From Luidia sarsii (Eukaryota; Echinodermata; Asteroidea; Paxillosida; Luidiidae), in the NCBI GenBank assembly GCA_949987565.1, contig OX465101.1, positions 26,176,911 through 26,240,910 of the forward strand: DNA of 64,000 bases, in the 5' to 3' direction. Under the pieces are notes generated by a model that saw only the letters and a program-made list of their open reading frames with translations, did not search any database and was not told the DNA's origin. Both the position numbers and the translations under genes were made by a program. Positions 11,311 to 23,091 of this stretch are shown here, piece after piece. Position 1 is the stretch's first letter. Every line of letters starts with the position of its first letter.

Positions 11311-11399
11311 ACAACAATGCTCTTTTGTGCACCTATTACTGGAGTAATTTAACTGCAAAATACTGTATCTATTCAAGTGCAGCAGGAATGCAGAATATA

Positions 11400-13481
11400 G
11401 TGACTACAGTCAATAGAAATTAAATGTCACTCTTGTGAGAGTGTGTCAGGGTTGGGGTCAATGGAATGCCGCTGAATGCAGTGCACCCACTGTTGCATCT
11501 TGTCGAGTGCAGCTGGGCGTGGGTCAATGAAATTCCACGGGAACGCATCTCATTGAAATGCTGAGTGCAGCAGGGTTACGGTCAGAGGAATCCTGCAGAA
11601 TTCCGGCAGAATTAGCCTACAGTGTATTACACCCAGTCACAGCATTTCAGAGTGAGTGTCGTGTGGAGGAGTTGAACTTGGGGTCAACAGAACCCTGTAC
11701 CCTACAGAATGCACCTACCGGTATATGTACATGTACATGTACAATGTAGAGTACATGTAGCTCTGAGGCTTTGAATGTTCTGTACACTGTACATGTATAT
11801 GTACATGTACTGGTCACCTGGGTGTAGGCTGCACGTAGACTTGGGGCTTGCCAGTGTCAACATATTGTCCTGCTTTGACCACAGTTTCCTCTTGAATATT
11901 GTTCTGTCACCCTACCCCTCGTGTGTGTGAGGCATTACTCTTGAATGTCTTTTTGTGTTGCAGGATCTTTCCGCATGAACCACGAACCACTGGCTTGCAA
12001 ATTAGGGAAGGCCTTTGCGACATGCATGTGGAGTGGACCATCAATGCAAATTGACTCAGATTATTGTCAGATACGTGGAGTCCTTTCACATAATCTTTTA
12101 TCAAATTTGACAAATGGAAAAGAAAACTTTGACTGGACCAGAACCTCTGGTTTCGCGCACCAGTGGTCTAAACATCTAAGCTGTCCAGCCCTTACAATTA
12201 GATGGTGGCCTTCCCCAAAAAGTCGACTCGTCAATGCCTGGCTGGGGTGTCTTTATCCTCTAAACGAAATCTGCCCACATCAAACTCGGAAGTGTGGGTC
12301 TGACCGTCTGGGGACGAACCACCCATTGTTGTAACTCCAATCACTGATTCCAATTTGTCCCAAATACAAATTATGTAGGCCTACTGTATGTGTACGTATG
12401 TTGGAAAGTAACAATTTGTAATCATGAGCGGTCGGCCGAGATGCACCTCAAAAGAAGCTGCACTTTTTGCCCTGCGTAATTGTGGCACTCTGTGTTGTGT
12501 TGATGACGCTCTCACCTTGGATGGATGTCTCCTGGGTCATCTGGTGTCACACAGGTACCTGGATTAGATGTCATCATTAACCCCCCCCCCCCCTCCCCCC
12601 TCAGTGCTCTATTCATCACCCAGTGGGCCCCAGCTGTTGGCTATATTTCCAGTCAGCAGCGTTTCCACGGCTCCACACAGCCATTGAATACAGCATACAG
12701 TATATCAGAACAAAATGCTGGGATCAAAAACATATCATTGTCTCATGACAGTAGGACTAACTACATGTACATGTAGTTCCTCACTACAGTCAGTACAATA
12801 TACACTGTACATTTTTTTTAGCCCAGCTTGTCCTGAGGGAGGTCAGTGCAGAGCCGCCGGTGTAGGTACCGGTAGTCTGCCATTGCCAATTGTTCCTGCA
12901 TGAAACCAGGACACCTCATATGGAAGTGACTTGACTCCAGCAACAGTTCCTCCTGTATCACCCAGGGATTTGCACAGATTGTCTTTGCTGTGTTCTTGGT
13001 CTTCATACCCAGTCCACGTACCTGTGTTCCTTCCCGATTTTCAGTGAATGACTGTGGATCATCAGACTTGCAAGTCGGTAATGAAAACTTACAACGAGTG
13101 AGTGATGCCAATGTTGTGTACAGTTTGTCAGTCCACAGTCCATACAAACCTGTACAAATGAAATAAGGTGTACACTGTACACGTCACGTATGCGTTTACA
13201 GAACTAACAGAAGATTGCCATTACTGTGTACTTGAAATCTTCTGAAGACGCCCATAGTGCGCTCACTGTGCTAGTCAGAACTGTTAGTGTTATGACTTGG
13301 TTGCTAAATTGCTAAAATACAGAACCACACCTTGTCCCACAAAAGATCTTTCGCACGGTGTGAATGCAAGCGTAGTTGTTTAGTGATCTCGCAAGGCTTA
13401 TATCTTAGGACTGTACTTTGTGCAACTGTCAGTGTCAGGTTTGTCTTCAAATAATACCCATTTCAAACATCAGTCTAAGCA
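11400..13481. other. Non-coding stretch with two unrecognised open frames
   Basis: An open frame at 11945-12334 (+) and one at 12818-13147 (-, preceded on its own strand by TTATTTCATTTGTACAG, a plausible acceptor) have mixed, protein-like composition. Neither contains a motif I recognise. A C-run lies at 12580-12600 and short ACATGT runs at about 11720-11815. I do not call genes here. Confidence 0.4.
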
Positions 13482-13541
13482 TGTGACAAGTTTTGCAGTT
13501 TACTTTAGTCTACTATTAAGTAAACTGCAAAACTTGTCACA
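13482..13541. repeat. Perfect 23-bp hairpin with 14-nt loop
   Basis: The arm starting TGTGACAAGTTTTGCAG (13482-13504) is exactly complementary to the arm at 13519-13541. The loop is TTAGTCTACTATTA-like. Size and perfection are compatible with a small MITE or a recent inverted duplication. A microRNA precursor normally has mismatched arms, so that reading is less likely. Confidence 0.7.
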
Positions 13542-13639
13542 GGTTACATTAAGTCCTTGTCAGATGTTGATAAAAACCCTGGGCCATCAGTGACCATGAT
13601 TGGTTTATCTCTCAAACTCTCATATCTGTACATTCAGAC

Positions 13640-15070
13640 AGCGTGTTACATGTAGTTTGAAACCAATCGAGTTAAAACGCTTTCTAACCACAGAGGGCAA
13701 GTCGTAATGTTAAAACTCTGTGCGTTCATACAGCATACTACAGCAAGCAGTTAAAACCGGTTTGGTTTTATTTTTGGTTTTAAAAGGTCATGCACTCTGC
13801 CCCTCATCCAGTGCAGACTTCCGCCTAGATCCATAAAGTGCGCACTACACCCACATTGTTCACACACATCGCGCCGGTCTGTTACGCAAGCTGTGCAGCC
13901 AGGTGGGTCGACATCGCTGCCTTAAACCGGATGTCGAAAGGCGATTGGGTCCTAACAGTGTTTTATTGGCTAAACCGGTCCGGATCAATTTTAGTGCTAA
14001 ACCCTCCTCTCGAGCAGTTTTAAATTTGCGTTTTAACGACGAGTTAAACTGGATCGGTTTTAAATTTGAAATGGTGTTGGAACTTTCATACACACTTTTT
14101 AAAAACCAATCGGTAGTTTTAGTAAATTTAAAACGCTCTATGAAGTTGAACGTAGCCAGATTGGCTTCAGTTTCGTGTGGAGAATACAACTGTGTAAACT
14201 TGACATTAGTTTCATCTACATGTAGCTCCATGGTTTCATAGACTCTTCACTTCTGGCCACTTTCATCCTCCCACTCCCCACTCGCAGTGCAATTAATTAA
14301 GTGATGAGTTCCTGCTTGGCCATCCTCCATCGCGGTGAAAGCGCACTTGTGCCGACCCTGATAAGAAAAAGAAAACCCTCAATTCTCAAAAAGTTGACGA
14401 GCTCGAAAGTGGAAAAGGAAATTGGGAATTTAATTCTCGGCTTTCGTAAACAATGTCCAGGGCGACGCAAAGTCCTGTTTGACAAGAGCAAACACTCAGC
14501 CCTGCGTGCCAGCCGAGCTGACTGAATGAAATTCCTGAAGACTGAGATTTTCTTTTTCCACTATGTACAGTCTTCTCAGAGTGGGGGACAAAAAAAAGGC
14601 TGTTTGATATTTATATGAAGTCATAATAAGGAGCAACTTTGGCCTTAGGTGGTTGTTATGATTGAAAACGTGTCTTGACAAGTTGACAAAGTGGCAAACC
14701 CTGTGGCAATGTCACCACATTTGTGGACGTGCAGGAGGTCAGGCTGGACGAAATGAATGCTCCATCCAATCCATAGTCAGTTCATTGTTGTGACTGCCGC
14801 TGGGGAGAGAGAAATGTTTTCTCAGGGAACTTGGTCTCACCGGCATAGTTTGCAGGATGCTGGGGTCAGGTTTTGCAAAAGGCCTGGTCAACGGCATGAC
14901 ACAAACCGGGAGTCTATTGGCATTTACTCTATTGGCATTTACAATGCCATTGGCAACAAGGAATCACCGTGTAGTGAATGGTGGGCTATACATGCACATT
15001 GGCAATGACCTTGGAAAGAAGTTGCCCTTTTTTGGAAAGCTTGCATACTGTAATTAAAAATGGACTTTCA
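13640..15070. other. Non-coding stretch rich in GTTTTAAA / TTTAAAAC words
   Basis: Words such as GTTTTAAAT, GTTAAAACC and AACCGGTTTGG recur between 13660 and 14140, where long open frames overlap on both strands, typical of an old low-complexity element rather than a gene. A 74-codon open frame at 14301-14525 is basic (Lys/Arg-rich) and unrecognised. The remainder shows no clear structure. Confidence 0.4.
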
Positions 15071-15074
15071 GGCG

Positions 15075-15800
15075 TATGCCCATGTGTACATGTATACGTA
15101 CTGGTACGGTGTACATGTACATGTACATTGTAGGCCTACTGGTACAAATATCTATTTTTGAAATTTCAACTACTGTACACCTGTACAGTCCATTGTATAT
15201 CTTAAATTTTCTCTACATTTGTTTTCTTGGTTCAAACCTGGTAATGTATAATTTTTCCTGAACAAAGCCATTTGTCTTCCTGTCATATACTGTACAATGT
15301 ACATGTACACGTGCAGTACAGTGTACGTAGTTATGTACGGTACATGTACGTACAATGTACATGTACATTGTACATGTATGTACATGTACTGTACATTGTT
15401 TCAATTTTGTTTTCCATTTCTTTTTTTAACTTTCAATTTGAATTAATGTATGTTTTTCATGAGCCATTTTTGTGGGCTGGTCCTCGAGCTAAAATACAAT
15501 GTATGTACACGTATGTGCCATTGTCTGTCAATCTTTGTAAAAAAGAAAGAGAGATAAAAGTCAAGGACTTTTTAACTTTCAATTTTGGTTTTGATTTTCA
15601 TCACTATAGCATAGGTTTTCATAATGTTGTGTACCATGACAAAATTACTCAAACCAATCATGGAAAATGCCAGTTGACAAAGGTGGTGACGAAAAATACA
15701 TGTAAGTACTGTACGGTGTACATATACATGTACAGTGTACATGTAGCATGCTATCAATAAAAAACAAACAATTGCGGTACATGTACATGTACAGTACAGT
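15075..15800. repeat. (ACATGT)n-type microsatellite clusters with a unique insert
   Basis: Dense GTACATGTAC-type words occur at 15080-15135, 15290-15400 and 15695-15800. They are separated by AT-rich unique sequence (about 15405-15690) in which nothing is recognised. Confidence 0.75.
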
Positions 15801-16309
15801 AGATGCCTTGACTTTTTTTTTAAACAAATGGTCAGGGTGATATTTTGAATGTTCAGCTTCGGGGATACATGTATGTCAGGGTTGGTGACTGGTGACTGGT
15901 TTCTTTCACTTGAAAAAAGAAATTCCAATACTGTATTTTATCTGGAACTGCTTCAGACCAAAATGAACCTGAAGAGATGCATAATCCCAAGTACCGAAGT
16001 ACGTAGATTGTGATATAACCCTGTGCAGAATATGAAGAAAGGGCTTAATGTTTCCACTCCCTCAATGACGGATGACTCTGTGGACTGGGGCTGATTCTGT
16101 TACAAAAGCAGTGAGTGACATTGACGAGAGTGAGACAAAAAAATGTACAGGCCACTGAGTCTGCTAGTAACAGACTGGAATGACCACAAATACACGGGTT
16201 GGGGTCACAAAAAGTTATTAAAAGAGGGCCTGGCATTTGTTTCTATCCTACTCTGACCTTTTCCAGAGGTAATTTGTATTTGGTTGTACATGTACTGCAT
16301 TTTGCCTTT

Positions 16310-16687
16310 AGCCGTGTCCACACTGGACTTATTTTTTACCAAGACTGTGGGTAACATTCCAATGGGCAAATCTTACCGGCTATTGGTATGGGTAATTAAC
16401 CATTCCGACTGGTAAGACTTAACCGACTGGCACAAACAAGGGCGTCCGCATTGGACTTTTTGCCTCTGTTAAACTGACCTGGTCAATTTTACCGGGCAGA
16501 AGTCACTCAGTTAAACTACGGTACCCATTTGAGTCGGGTACGGTAAGTTACCTGGGAGGAAAACTTGGAAAACCTGGGCTGTCTGCATTGGACCTAAAAT
16601 GGTCAAGTTATCCATTTGCTTGTTAGTTTACCAATACCCAAAAAACACATGTACATGTGTACATGTAAGTCCAGTGAGGACACGGCT
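16310..16687. mobile_element. Non-autonomous DNA transposon with 21-bp TIRs
   Basis: The left terminus (16310-16330) begins AGCCGTGTCCACACTGGACT. The right terminus (16667-16687) is its reverse complement with one mismatch. The element is 378 bp and non-coding, with internal repeats of TTACCGG/CCGGTAAG and GGTAAG-like words. The flanks are CTTT on the left and TTTG on the right, or TTA/TTT if the first A is counted as target. A 3-bp T-rich target would fit PIF/Harbinger, but the class is uncertain. Confidence 0.65.
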
Positions 16688-17149
16688 TTTGAGAGAGGAT
16701 CCTGCTGGGATCCAGACGTCCAATCCACTAACTTCTTGAGACAGAACGTAGAGACAAAAAGAGGCACAAATGCCCCAAGTGCATTTGAATTTTTGAAAAA
16801 GTGAAATTGGAAACAAATTCAAAAGGAGGGAACAAACTCTGCGAAGGACACATTTGGTAGCTGTTTTTTTTTTTTCCCATGATAACAGCCGCCAGCCTTT
16901 TTTTATACACCCGGGGCAAATCTGAGATAATCGTCTCTAATCGCTCTTCCTGTTTCGTCCCTGGCCCAAGGGAAACTGAAATACCCCGGTAAGGCCTTTG
17001 TACTTCCCAGTTCCCCTTTGTGGCGCAAGCCCTGGTGCGCGTTCAGCATGGCTTGGGACTTATCTTATCCCTGGCCATTGTCACGCGTATTAGTTTTGTG
17101 GAGCAGGATTGACAAGGACTAGGCCTATGGTATGTAAATTCATTAAATT

Positions 17150-17300
17150 GCCTGATTAAGGCCAGCGCCAAAAAGAAAAAGAAAAAGCGGTGAGTCACTA
17201 ATTTGGGAGTGGGCCAGCCAGATTGGCAAGCATTAATTGGTTGTGGTCCACGCTGATTTGGGGTTTATAAACGGTTTAATGTTGGACACGTGTTCGGTGA
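17150..17300. other. High-complexity non-coding stretch with homeodomain-like sites
   Basis: In contrast to its repeat-laden surroundings, this interval is free of recognisable repeats. It contains TTCATTAAATTGCCTGATTAAG, split here as TTCATTAAATTG and CTGATTAAGG, then GCATTAATTGG and a TTTATAAACGG word. Clusters of ATTA/TTAAT cores can mark enhancers. This is only a candidate, with no evidence of conservation available. Confidence 0.2.
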
Positions 17301-17754
17301 TGTATGTATAGTTAGTGTGTGTTGGAAGACAAGGGAACTGAGTTATTCCAGTGCAATTGCGGGTGTATCATGGGAGTTAAGGATGCTGGCTTAGCTGAGA
17401 TGAGTGGAGCCGTGGAGGGATCCCAAACTCCCTGTCACCGGTTGGTACGGTACCACACTGGTTTATGGAGCTTCACCTGTTTATCACATTCATGAAATTG
17501 GCACGAGTCCGGTCTGGAGTTGCTCTCCTGTTTCTCTTTAGAGCCCTGGTGGAGTGCCTTCCATCACCCCTGCAGTAACCACTCATTGCATTGCATTTCC
17601 CTTCCTTGTGGCCTTGTACAATGTACATCATGTAGAAGTTGCTCATGTTATATTATACAGTGCATGCATTTGCAGGCTAACACTAACATTAATTAGTATA
17701 ATTCATTGATCCGTGATTAATACTCTACAAAACAAGCCCTACTTATTGATGTTG

Positions 17755-18190
17755 TCAGTGTACACCTGTACATGTATGGTATACATTGTACAGTGTACAT
17801 GGACATGTACTTGTACTGTACACTGGTACATGTACTTTGTGCATGTATGTATACATTGTATTTTTAATGAAGCTTTTACTTGCTGAACTACATGTATACA
17901 TGTACAAGTACATGATGTACTGATATGTGTATGTACAATACATTGTACATGTACATTGTGTACATACAAACATGTATACATGTACATGTACATGTACATG
18001 TACAACACACGTGTACAGTAGTTCTGTATAATATACAGTTGTACAATGTATACAATTTAGTTCATATCACCATGATGATGTTGGATTGGTTCAAGCAAAG
18101 CACTGTACTATAGTAAATTGCAATCCATGAAGGAATTAAGAATCCCAGTGAAGTACATGAACATGTACAGTATGTACTATGGTACACGTG
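17755..18190. repeat. (ACATGT)n-type microsatellite cluster
   Basis: A run of GTACATGTAC-like words is densest at 17885-18015, including four to five perfect TACATG units at about 17975-18002. The short open frames in it are repeat-derived. Confidence 0.85.
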
Positions 18191-18413
18191 CAGAACTCTG
18201 AGTCCCTTTTAAGTTTTGTGTTAAGTGTTAGAAACATTTTGAGCAAGGCAAGAAAATACCGTTTGTCTTCCTCCTAAAAGTTTGGAATTGGGCCATTGCC
18301 CGATTCACAGATAGAAAAACTGTCCTTTGTGTGTCTTCACAAGTTCGCAACCTGGCAGAGAAACATGTGCATGCATGTACACTTGTACAGTACAGTATAC
18401 ATTTGTGTACATT

Positions 18414-18867
18414 CAGCGTGTTTCTACTGACGAAAGGTTGCCGGGTGTCTCCGTGCGTCTTCGGGTGTTTTTGGGTGGAGTGTCCAGTAGAAACACAACC
18501 GGGCGTCGAATTTTCCGAACGTTATCCGGCAACCCAACGTTCACCAACAACCACCTATTGAGGTGGATCTTGCCGGGTGTCTTCGGGTCACACTCTCAGT
18601 AGAAACACACGCGGTTGCTGGTTGCCGGGTGTACCGGAAATGCAACAGAAGTAGTGAACATCGGGCAATTCCTTGCTTTGACCTGCGGCGTGACCCGATT
18701 CATTCCGCACGTCCGGTCTACCCTCGACGAAGGTCGATTGTGGGCAACACCCGCCTTTTCCGTACTGATTAGAAACAGGCGTTTGTCGGTGATCCGGATC
18801 ACCGACACCCGGAATATAGTGGGTAAGAAATACCGGGTGTTAGCGTGTGCTCAGTAGAAACACGCTG
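18414..18867. mobile_element. Non-autonomous DNA transposon with CAGCGTGTTTCTACTGA TIRs
   Basis: The left end CAGCGTGTTTCTACTGA (18414-18430) is the exact reverse complement of the right end (18851-18867). The element is about 454 bp and notably CpG-rich against AT-rich flanks. Two further copies of the GTAGAAACAC core occur inside it (about 18487 and 18599), along with repeats of TTGCCGGGTGT and CCGGGTGT and an inner palindrome GGTGATCCGGATCACC. No long frame is convincing. A clear target duplication is not visible. A CAG..G terminus is seen in hAT and several other superfamilies, so I leave it unclassified. Confidence 0.7.
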
Positions 18868-19562
18868 ATAGTACATTGTGTACATGTGCAGTGTACAATG
18901 TATACAATACATGTATGTGCAGTATGTTGCATTTGTCAAACCTGGGGAAAGAATGCAGAAATGTAAGTAACATGTCAGAGAGACACACTTGCTGACATAA
19001 ATCACACGGCTTGTCATATCAGTTTCTGGTTGGAGACTCTATTTACATCAACATGTCACAACTTGCACCATCCCCAAGTTAAGGGTCTCAAAAAAAAAGA
19101 GGGGGGGGGGAGGAGGGGATAGCCTAGGGTCAACCATGGCAACTTCAAACCATCCTGGTATCCTGCGAAGGGGTTGGGGTTGGTCCAGTGTTGGTTGTAG
19201 GGTTATTGTGCACTGAGCATGGATACCAGCTGTGGTGGGGCTTTACCAGTCAGGTATGCCAATGGAATGCTAATCTGTCAGGCTTCCTGCGCATTGTACA
19301 ACATGTATCTTGGGCAGTGTGTTGCAGAAAGGGTAGCATAAAATGGTTCTTCAGTAGAAATATTTAGTAATGAATACATGTATGCATGGAGGAACACATT
19401 CTTATTCCTCCATGATGTATGCAAGACTCTATTCTTACCTCAGTGCTTATGAATAATTCATTAGCCCTTCCCCGCGTGTACATGTACTACTTCAGTGCAT
19501 GTGTATACATGTACATGTATGTTTGTACATGTACATGTATGTTTGTACATGTACATGTATAT

Positions 19563-21707
19563 GTGGGGATACAGTTTCTACTCTCAAGCCAGGCTCGTTC
19601 TACTCCTGTGCCAGCGATCCATTTACTTTGAATGCAAGTTCTCTTTCTACTGTCGAGCCAGGCTCGTTCTACATGTACTTCCGTGCCAGTGCTCCATTGA
19701 CTTTGAACGCAAGTCTCTTTTCCTGCTCTCGAGCCAGGCATATTGACTTTGAACACAAGTTCTCTTTCTAGTCTCAAGCCAGGCTCGTTCTACTTCCGTG
19801 CAAGTGCTCCATTGACTTTGAACGCAAGTTCTCTTTTCCTACTCTCGAGCCAGGCTCGTTCTACTCCCGTGCCAGTGCTCCATTGACTTTGAACGCAAGT
19901 TCTCTTTCTACTCTCGAGCCAGGCTCGTTCTACTTCCATGCCAGTGCTCCATTGACTTTGAACGCAAGTTCTCTTTCTACTCTTGAGCCAGGAACGTTCG
20001 CTTCCGTGCCAGTGCTCCATTGACTTTGAATGCAAGTTCTCGTTCTACTGCCGAGCCAGTGCTCCATTGACTTTGAACGCAAGTTCTCTTTCCCTACTCT
20101 CGAGCCAGACATGTTTTACTCCCGCGCCATTGCTCCATTGACTTTGAACGCAAGTTCTCTCTCTTCTCTAGAGCCAGGCTCGTTCTATTTCCATGCAAGT
20201 GCTCCATTGACTTTGAACGCAAGTTCTCTTTTCCTACTCTCGAGCCAGGCTTGTTCTATACACATATACATGTACTTCCGTGCCAGTGCTCCATTGACTT
20301 TGAATGCAAGTTCTCTTTCTACTCTCGAGCCAGGCTCGTTCCACTCCTGCGCCATTGCTCCATTGACTTTGAACGCAAGTTCTCTTTCTATTCTAGAGCC
20401 AAGCTCGCTCTTCTTCCATGCCATTGCTCCATTGACTTTGAACGCAAGTTCTCTTTCTATTCTAGAGCCAGGCTCGCTCTTCTTCCATGCCATTGCTCCA
20501 TTGACTTTGAACACAAGTTCTCTTTCTACTCTCGAGTCTCGAGCCAGGCTCATTCTACTCCCGTGCCAGTGCTCCATTGACTTTGAACGCAAGTTCTCTT
20601 TCTATTCTAGAGCCAGGCTCGCTCTTCTTCCGTGCCATTGCTCCATTGACTTTGAACGCAAGTTCTCTTTCCCTACTCTCGAGCCAGACATGTTTTACTC
20701 CCGCGCCATTGCTCCATTGACTTTGAACACAAGTTCTCTTTCTACTCTCAAGCCAGGCTCGCTCTACTTCCATGCCAGTGCTCCATTGACTTTGAACGCA
20801 AGTTCTCTTTTCCTACTCTCGAGCCAGGCTTGTTCTATACACATGTACATGTACTTCCGTGCCAGTGCTCAATTGACTTTGAATGCAAGTTCTCTTTCTA
20901 TTCTCGAGCCAGGCTCGTTCTACTCCTGCGCCATTGCTCCATTGCCTTTGAACACAAGTTCTCTTTCTATTCTCGAGCCAGGCTCGTTCTACTTCCGTGC
21001 CAGTGCTCCATTGACTTTGAACGCAAGTTCTCTTTCTATTCTAGAGCCAGGCTCGTTCTACTCCCGTGCCATTGCTCCATTAACTTTGAACGCAAATTCT
21101 CTTTCTACTCTCGAGCCAGGCTTGTTCTACAGTACTTCCGTGCCAGTGCTTCATTGACTTTGAACGCAAGTTCTCTTTCCCTACTCTCAAGCCAGGCTCG
21201 TTCTACTCCTGTGCCAGTGCTCCGTTGACTTTGAATGCAAGATCTCTTTCTACTCTCGAGCCAGGCTCGTTCTACTCCCGCGCCAGTGCTCCATTGACTT
21301 TGAACGCAAGTTCTCTTTCTACTCTCGAGCCAGGAACGTTCGCTTCCGTGCCAGTGCTCCATTGACTTTGAACACAAGTTCTCTTTCCCTACTCTCGAGC
21401 CAGGCTTGTTCTACTCCCGCGCAATTGCTCGATTGACTTTGAACACAAGTTCTCTTTCTATTCTAGAGCCAGGTGCGTTCTACTCCCGTGCCATTGCTCC
21501 ATTAACTTTGAACGCAAGTTCTCTTTCTACTCTCGAGCCAAGCTCACTCTACATGTACTCCTTTGCCATTGCTCCATTGACTTTGAACACAAGTTCTCTT
21601 TCTACTGTCGAGCCAGTGCTCCATTGACTTTGAACGCAAGTTCTCGGTCTACTGCCGAGCCAGTGCTCCATTGACTTTGAATGCAAGTTCTCTTTCCCTA
21701 CTCTCGA
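19563..21707. repeat. 69-bp minisatellite, about 30 units
   Basis: The unit contains GAGCCAGGCTCGTTCTACT, then CCCGTGCCAGTGCTCCATTG, then ACTTTGAACGCAAGTTCTCT and TTCTACTCTC, 69 bp in all. It is repeated head to tail with point changes, occasional 20-bp skips (near 20045 and 21605) and insertions of an ACATGTAC tract (near 20258 and 20840). Because 69 is 23 codons, one frame stays open for up to 375 codons (20030-21157) and others are open on both strands. These frames encode nothing but the 23-residue repeat, and I treat them as artefacts. GAGCCAGGCTC is an 11-nt palindrome present in nearly every unit. Confidence 0.92.
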
Positions 21708-21710
21708 ATA

Positions 21711-21914
21711 ATTAATTCTATCAAATTTAAGAACAGATTATACAAAAAATTGCTAAGGAATCCTACATGTACCACTACCAATTTAGCTAAGTACACAAAA
21801 TTCTGTAAAAATCTTAATTCAATGATTAAGCTCACAAAATCAAACTATTTTCGGGCTTCATGTAGATTTAATGCAGGTAATATAAATGTGCACAGTGCAC
21901 AGTTCATGAAGTGA
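21711..21914 (+). pseudogene. Remnant of a non-LTR retrotransposon ORF2 (region before the reverse transcriptase)
   Basis: Directly after the minisatellite, an open frame reads NSIKFKNRLYKKLLRNPT, then NLAKYTKFCKNLNSMIKL and TKSNYF. This matches the pattern (K.RLYKK.L..PT...N...Y..Y.N.LN.LI...K..YY) found between the endonuclease and reverse transcriptase domains of CR1/Jockey-type non-LTR retrotransposons. Only about 60 codons remain before a stop. No endonuclease or catalytic reverse transcriptase motifs are seen nearby, so the copy is a fragment. Confidence 0.6.
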
Positions 21915-21949
21915 AAGAAAGGCCAGTTGAGAGTATGAAAGTGTGACAA

Positions 21950-23091
21950 AACTATGTACTGTACAATGTACATGTATATGTACTGGTACAGTACTGTGGA
22001 TGTTTTTGAACACATTTGTAATTGTACATTGTTGGGATACACATACACATACAAATGTATGGTACAGTAAGTACTGTACATGTAAAAGGAAAATTTCAGT
22101 TTTACACATTTTTATCAAGATGATAAGAATTATTTGCCACAAGTTACATGTACATTTTACATAGTGTAAATGTTAAACATTAAAAAGACCGACAGTGATT
22201 CAATGAGGGTTTGCCCTACATGTACATTGTGTACAGTATGCCCTACAGTATGCGGCACACATGTACATGTAGCCTGTAGGTACATGTACATAATTATATA
22301 CAGTACAAGGACTGGGTGCTCAGAACTTTGCTTGATTGCCTTCTGAAAGAGCGTACATGTAGGCCCTACCGTACAGTGTACCAGCAAATCATAACCACAA
22401 GTATTTTGAGCGGTGCTCTGAAATCAATGAAACCACAAAGTCCGACTTGATTGTGTGGGTGGCTGTAATGATGTACTGTACAGTACATGTACCATGAAAG
22501 TGCTTCACCTTTTTTTTTTGCTTGCACTAGTTGTCACAAGTACACAATAAATGATTTTTTCATGAATCAGCCAAGCCTGAAGGAAGCAATTCAAGCCTGC
22601 TTCCCCCCCCCCCGGATTGGTGGATTTCCGTGTTTTTCACTTTTCATTCAATCACTGAAATTTGCCACCCACAGATATTGCAAAAGCTGAATTTCCCAAT
22701 TCTCAGTCTATAAATTAAGTTTAGTTTTTGTGTACAATAACATGTACATATGCTCTGGTGTTTTTTTTGTATTAAGTGCTGCCAATTATGTACCGATGTA
22801 CATGTACAGTAATACAGTATGTAATGTACGTACAGTAATAAATATGTGATCTACATGTATTTCTGCAAATGAATGGAATGAAATGTAAGGCATGTACATG
22901 TATTTGGTGCAAATTCAAGAGCAATGAAATGATGTTGTACAACCACAAGTGCCAGTAGCATACGTGTATGGATGTGCATACATGTACTTCCATTTTGTAC
23001 AACACGAACAGTAGTCGTCCTTTAATCTTAGTGCCAAACTTAAAACATAGGAAAACATATGTACACACATGTATGTAATGTAATTATGTAC
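21950..23091. repeat. Scattered (ACATGT)n-type repeats, no gene
   Basis: GTACATGTAC words cluster at 21955-22100, 22215-22390, 22470-22495, 22730-22880 and 22975-23091, separated by AT-rich sequence. A C-run lies at 22604-22613. Nothing coding is recognised. Confidence 0.7.

Noticed and set aside
13482..13541. MicroRNA precursor
   Set aside because: The arms are perfectly complementary and short with a 14-nt loop. Animal precursors usually have bulges and longer stems. A hairpin MITE or inverted duplication is simpler.
13860..14241. Overlapping 112- and 123-codon frames on opposite strands
   Set aside because: They overlap each other almost completely in a stretch of TTTAAAAC-type low-complexity sequence, and neither has a recognised motif.
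20030..21157. 375-codon open frame of 23-residue repeats
   Set aside because: It is translation of the 69-bp minisatellite. Equivalent open frames exist in other frames and on the other strand, and units shift frame at each indel.
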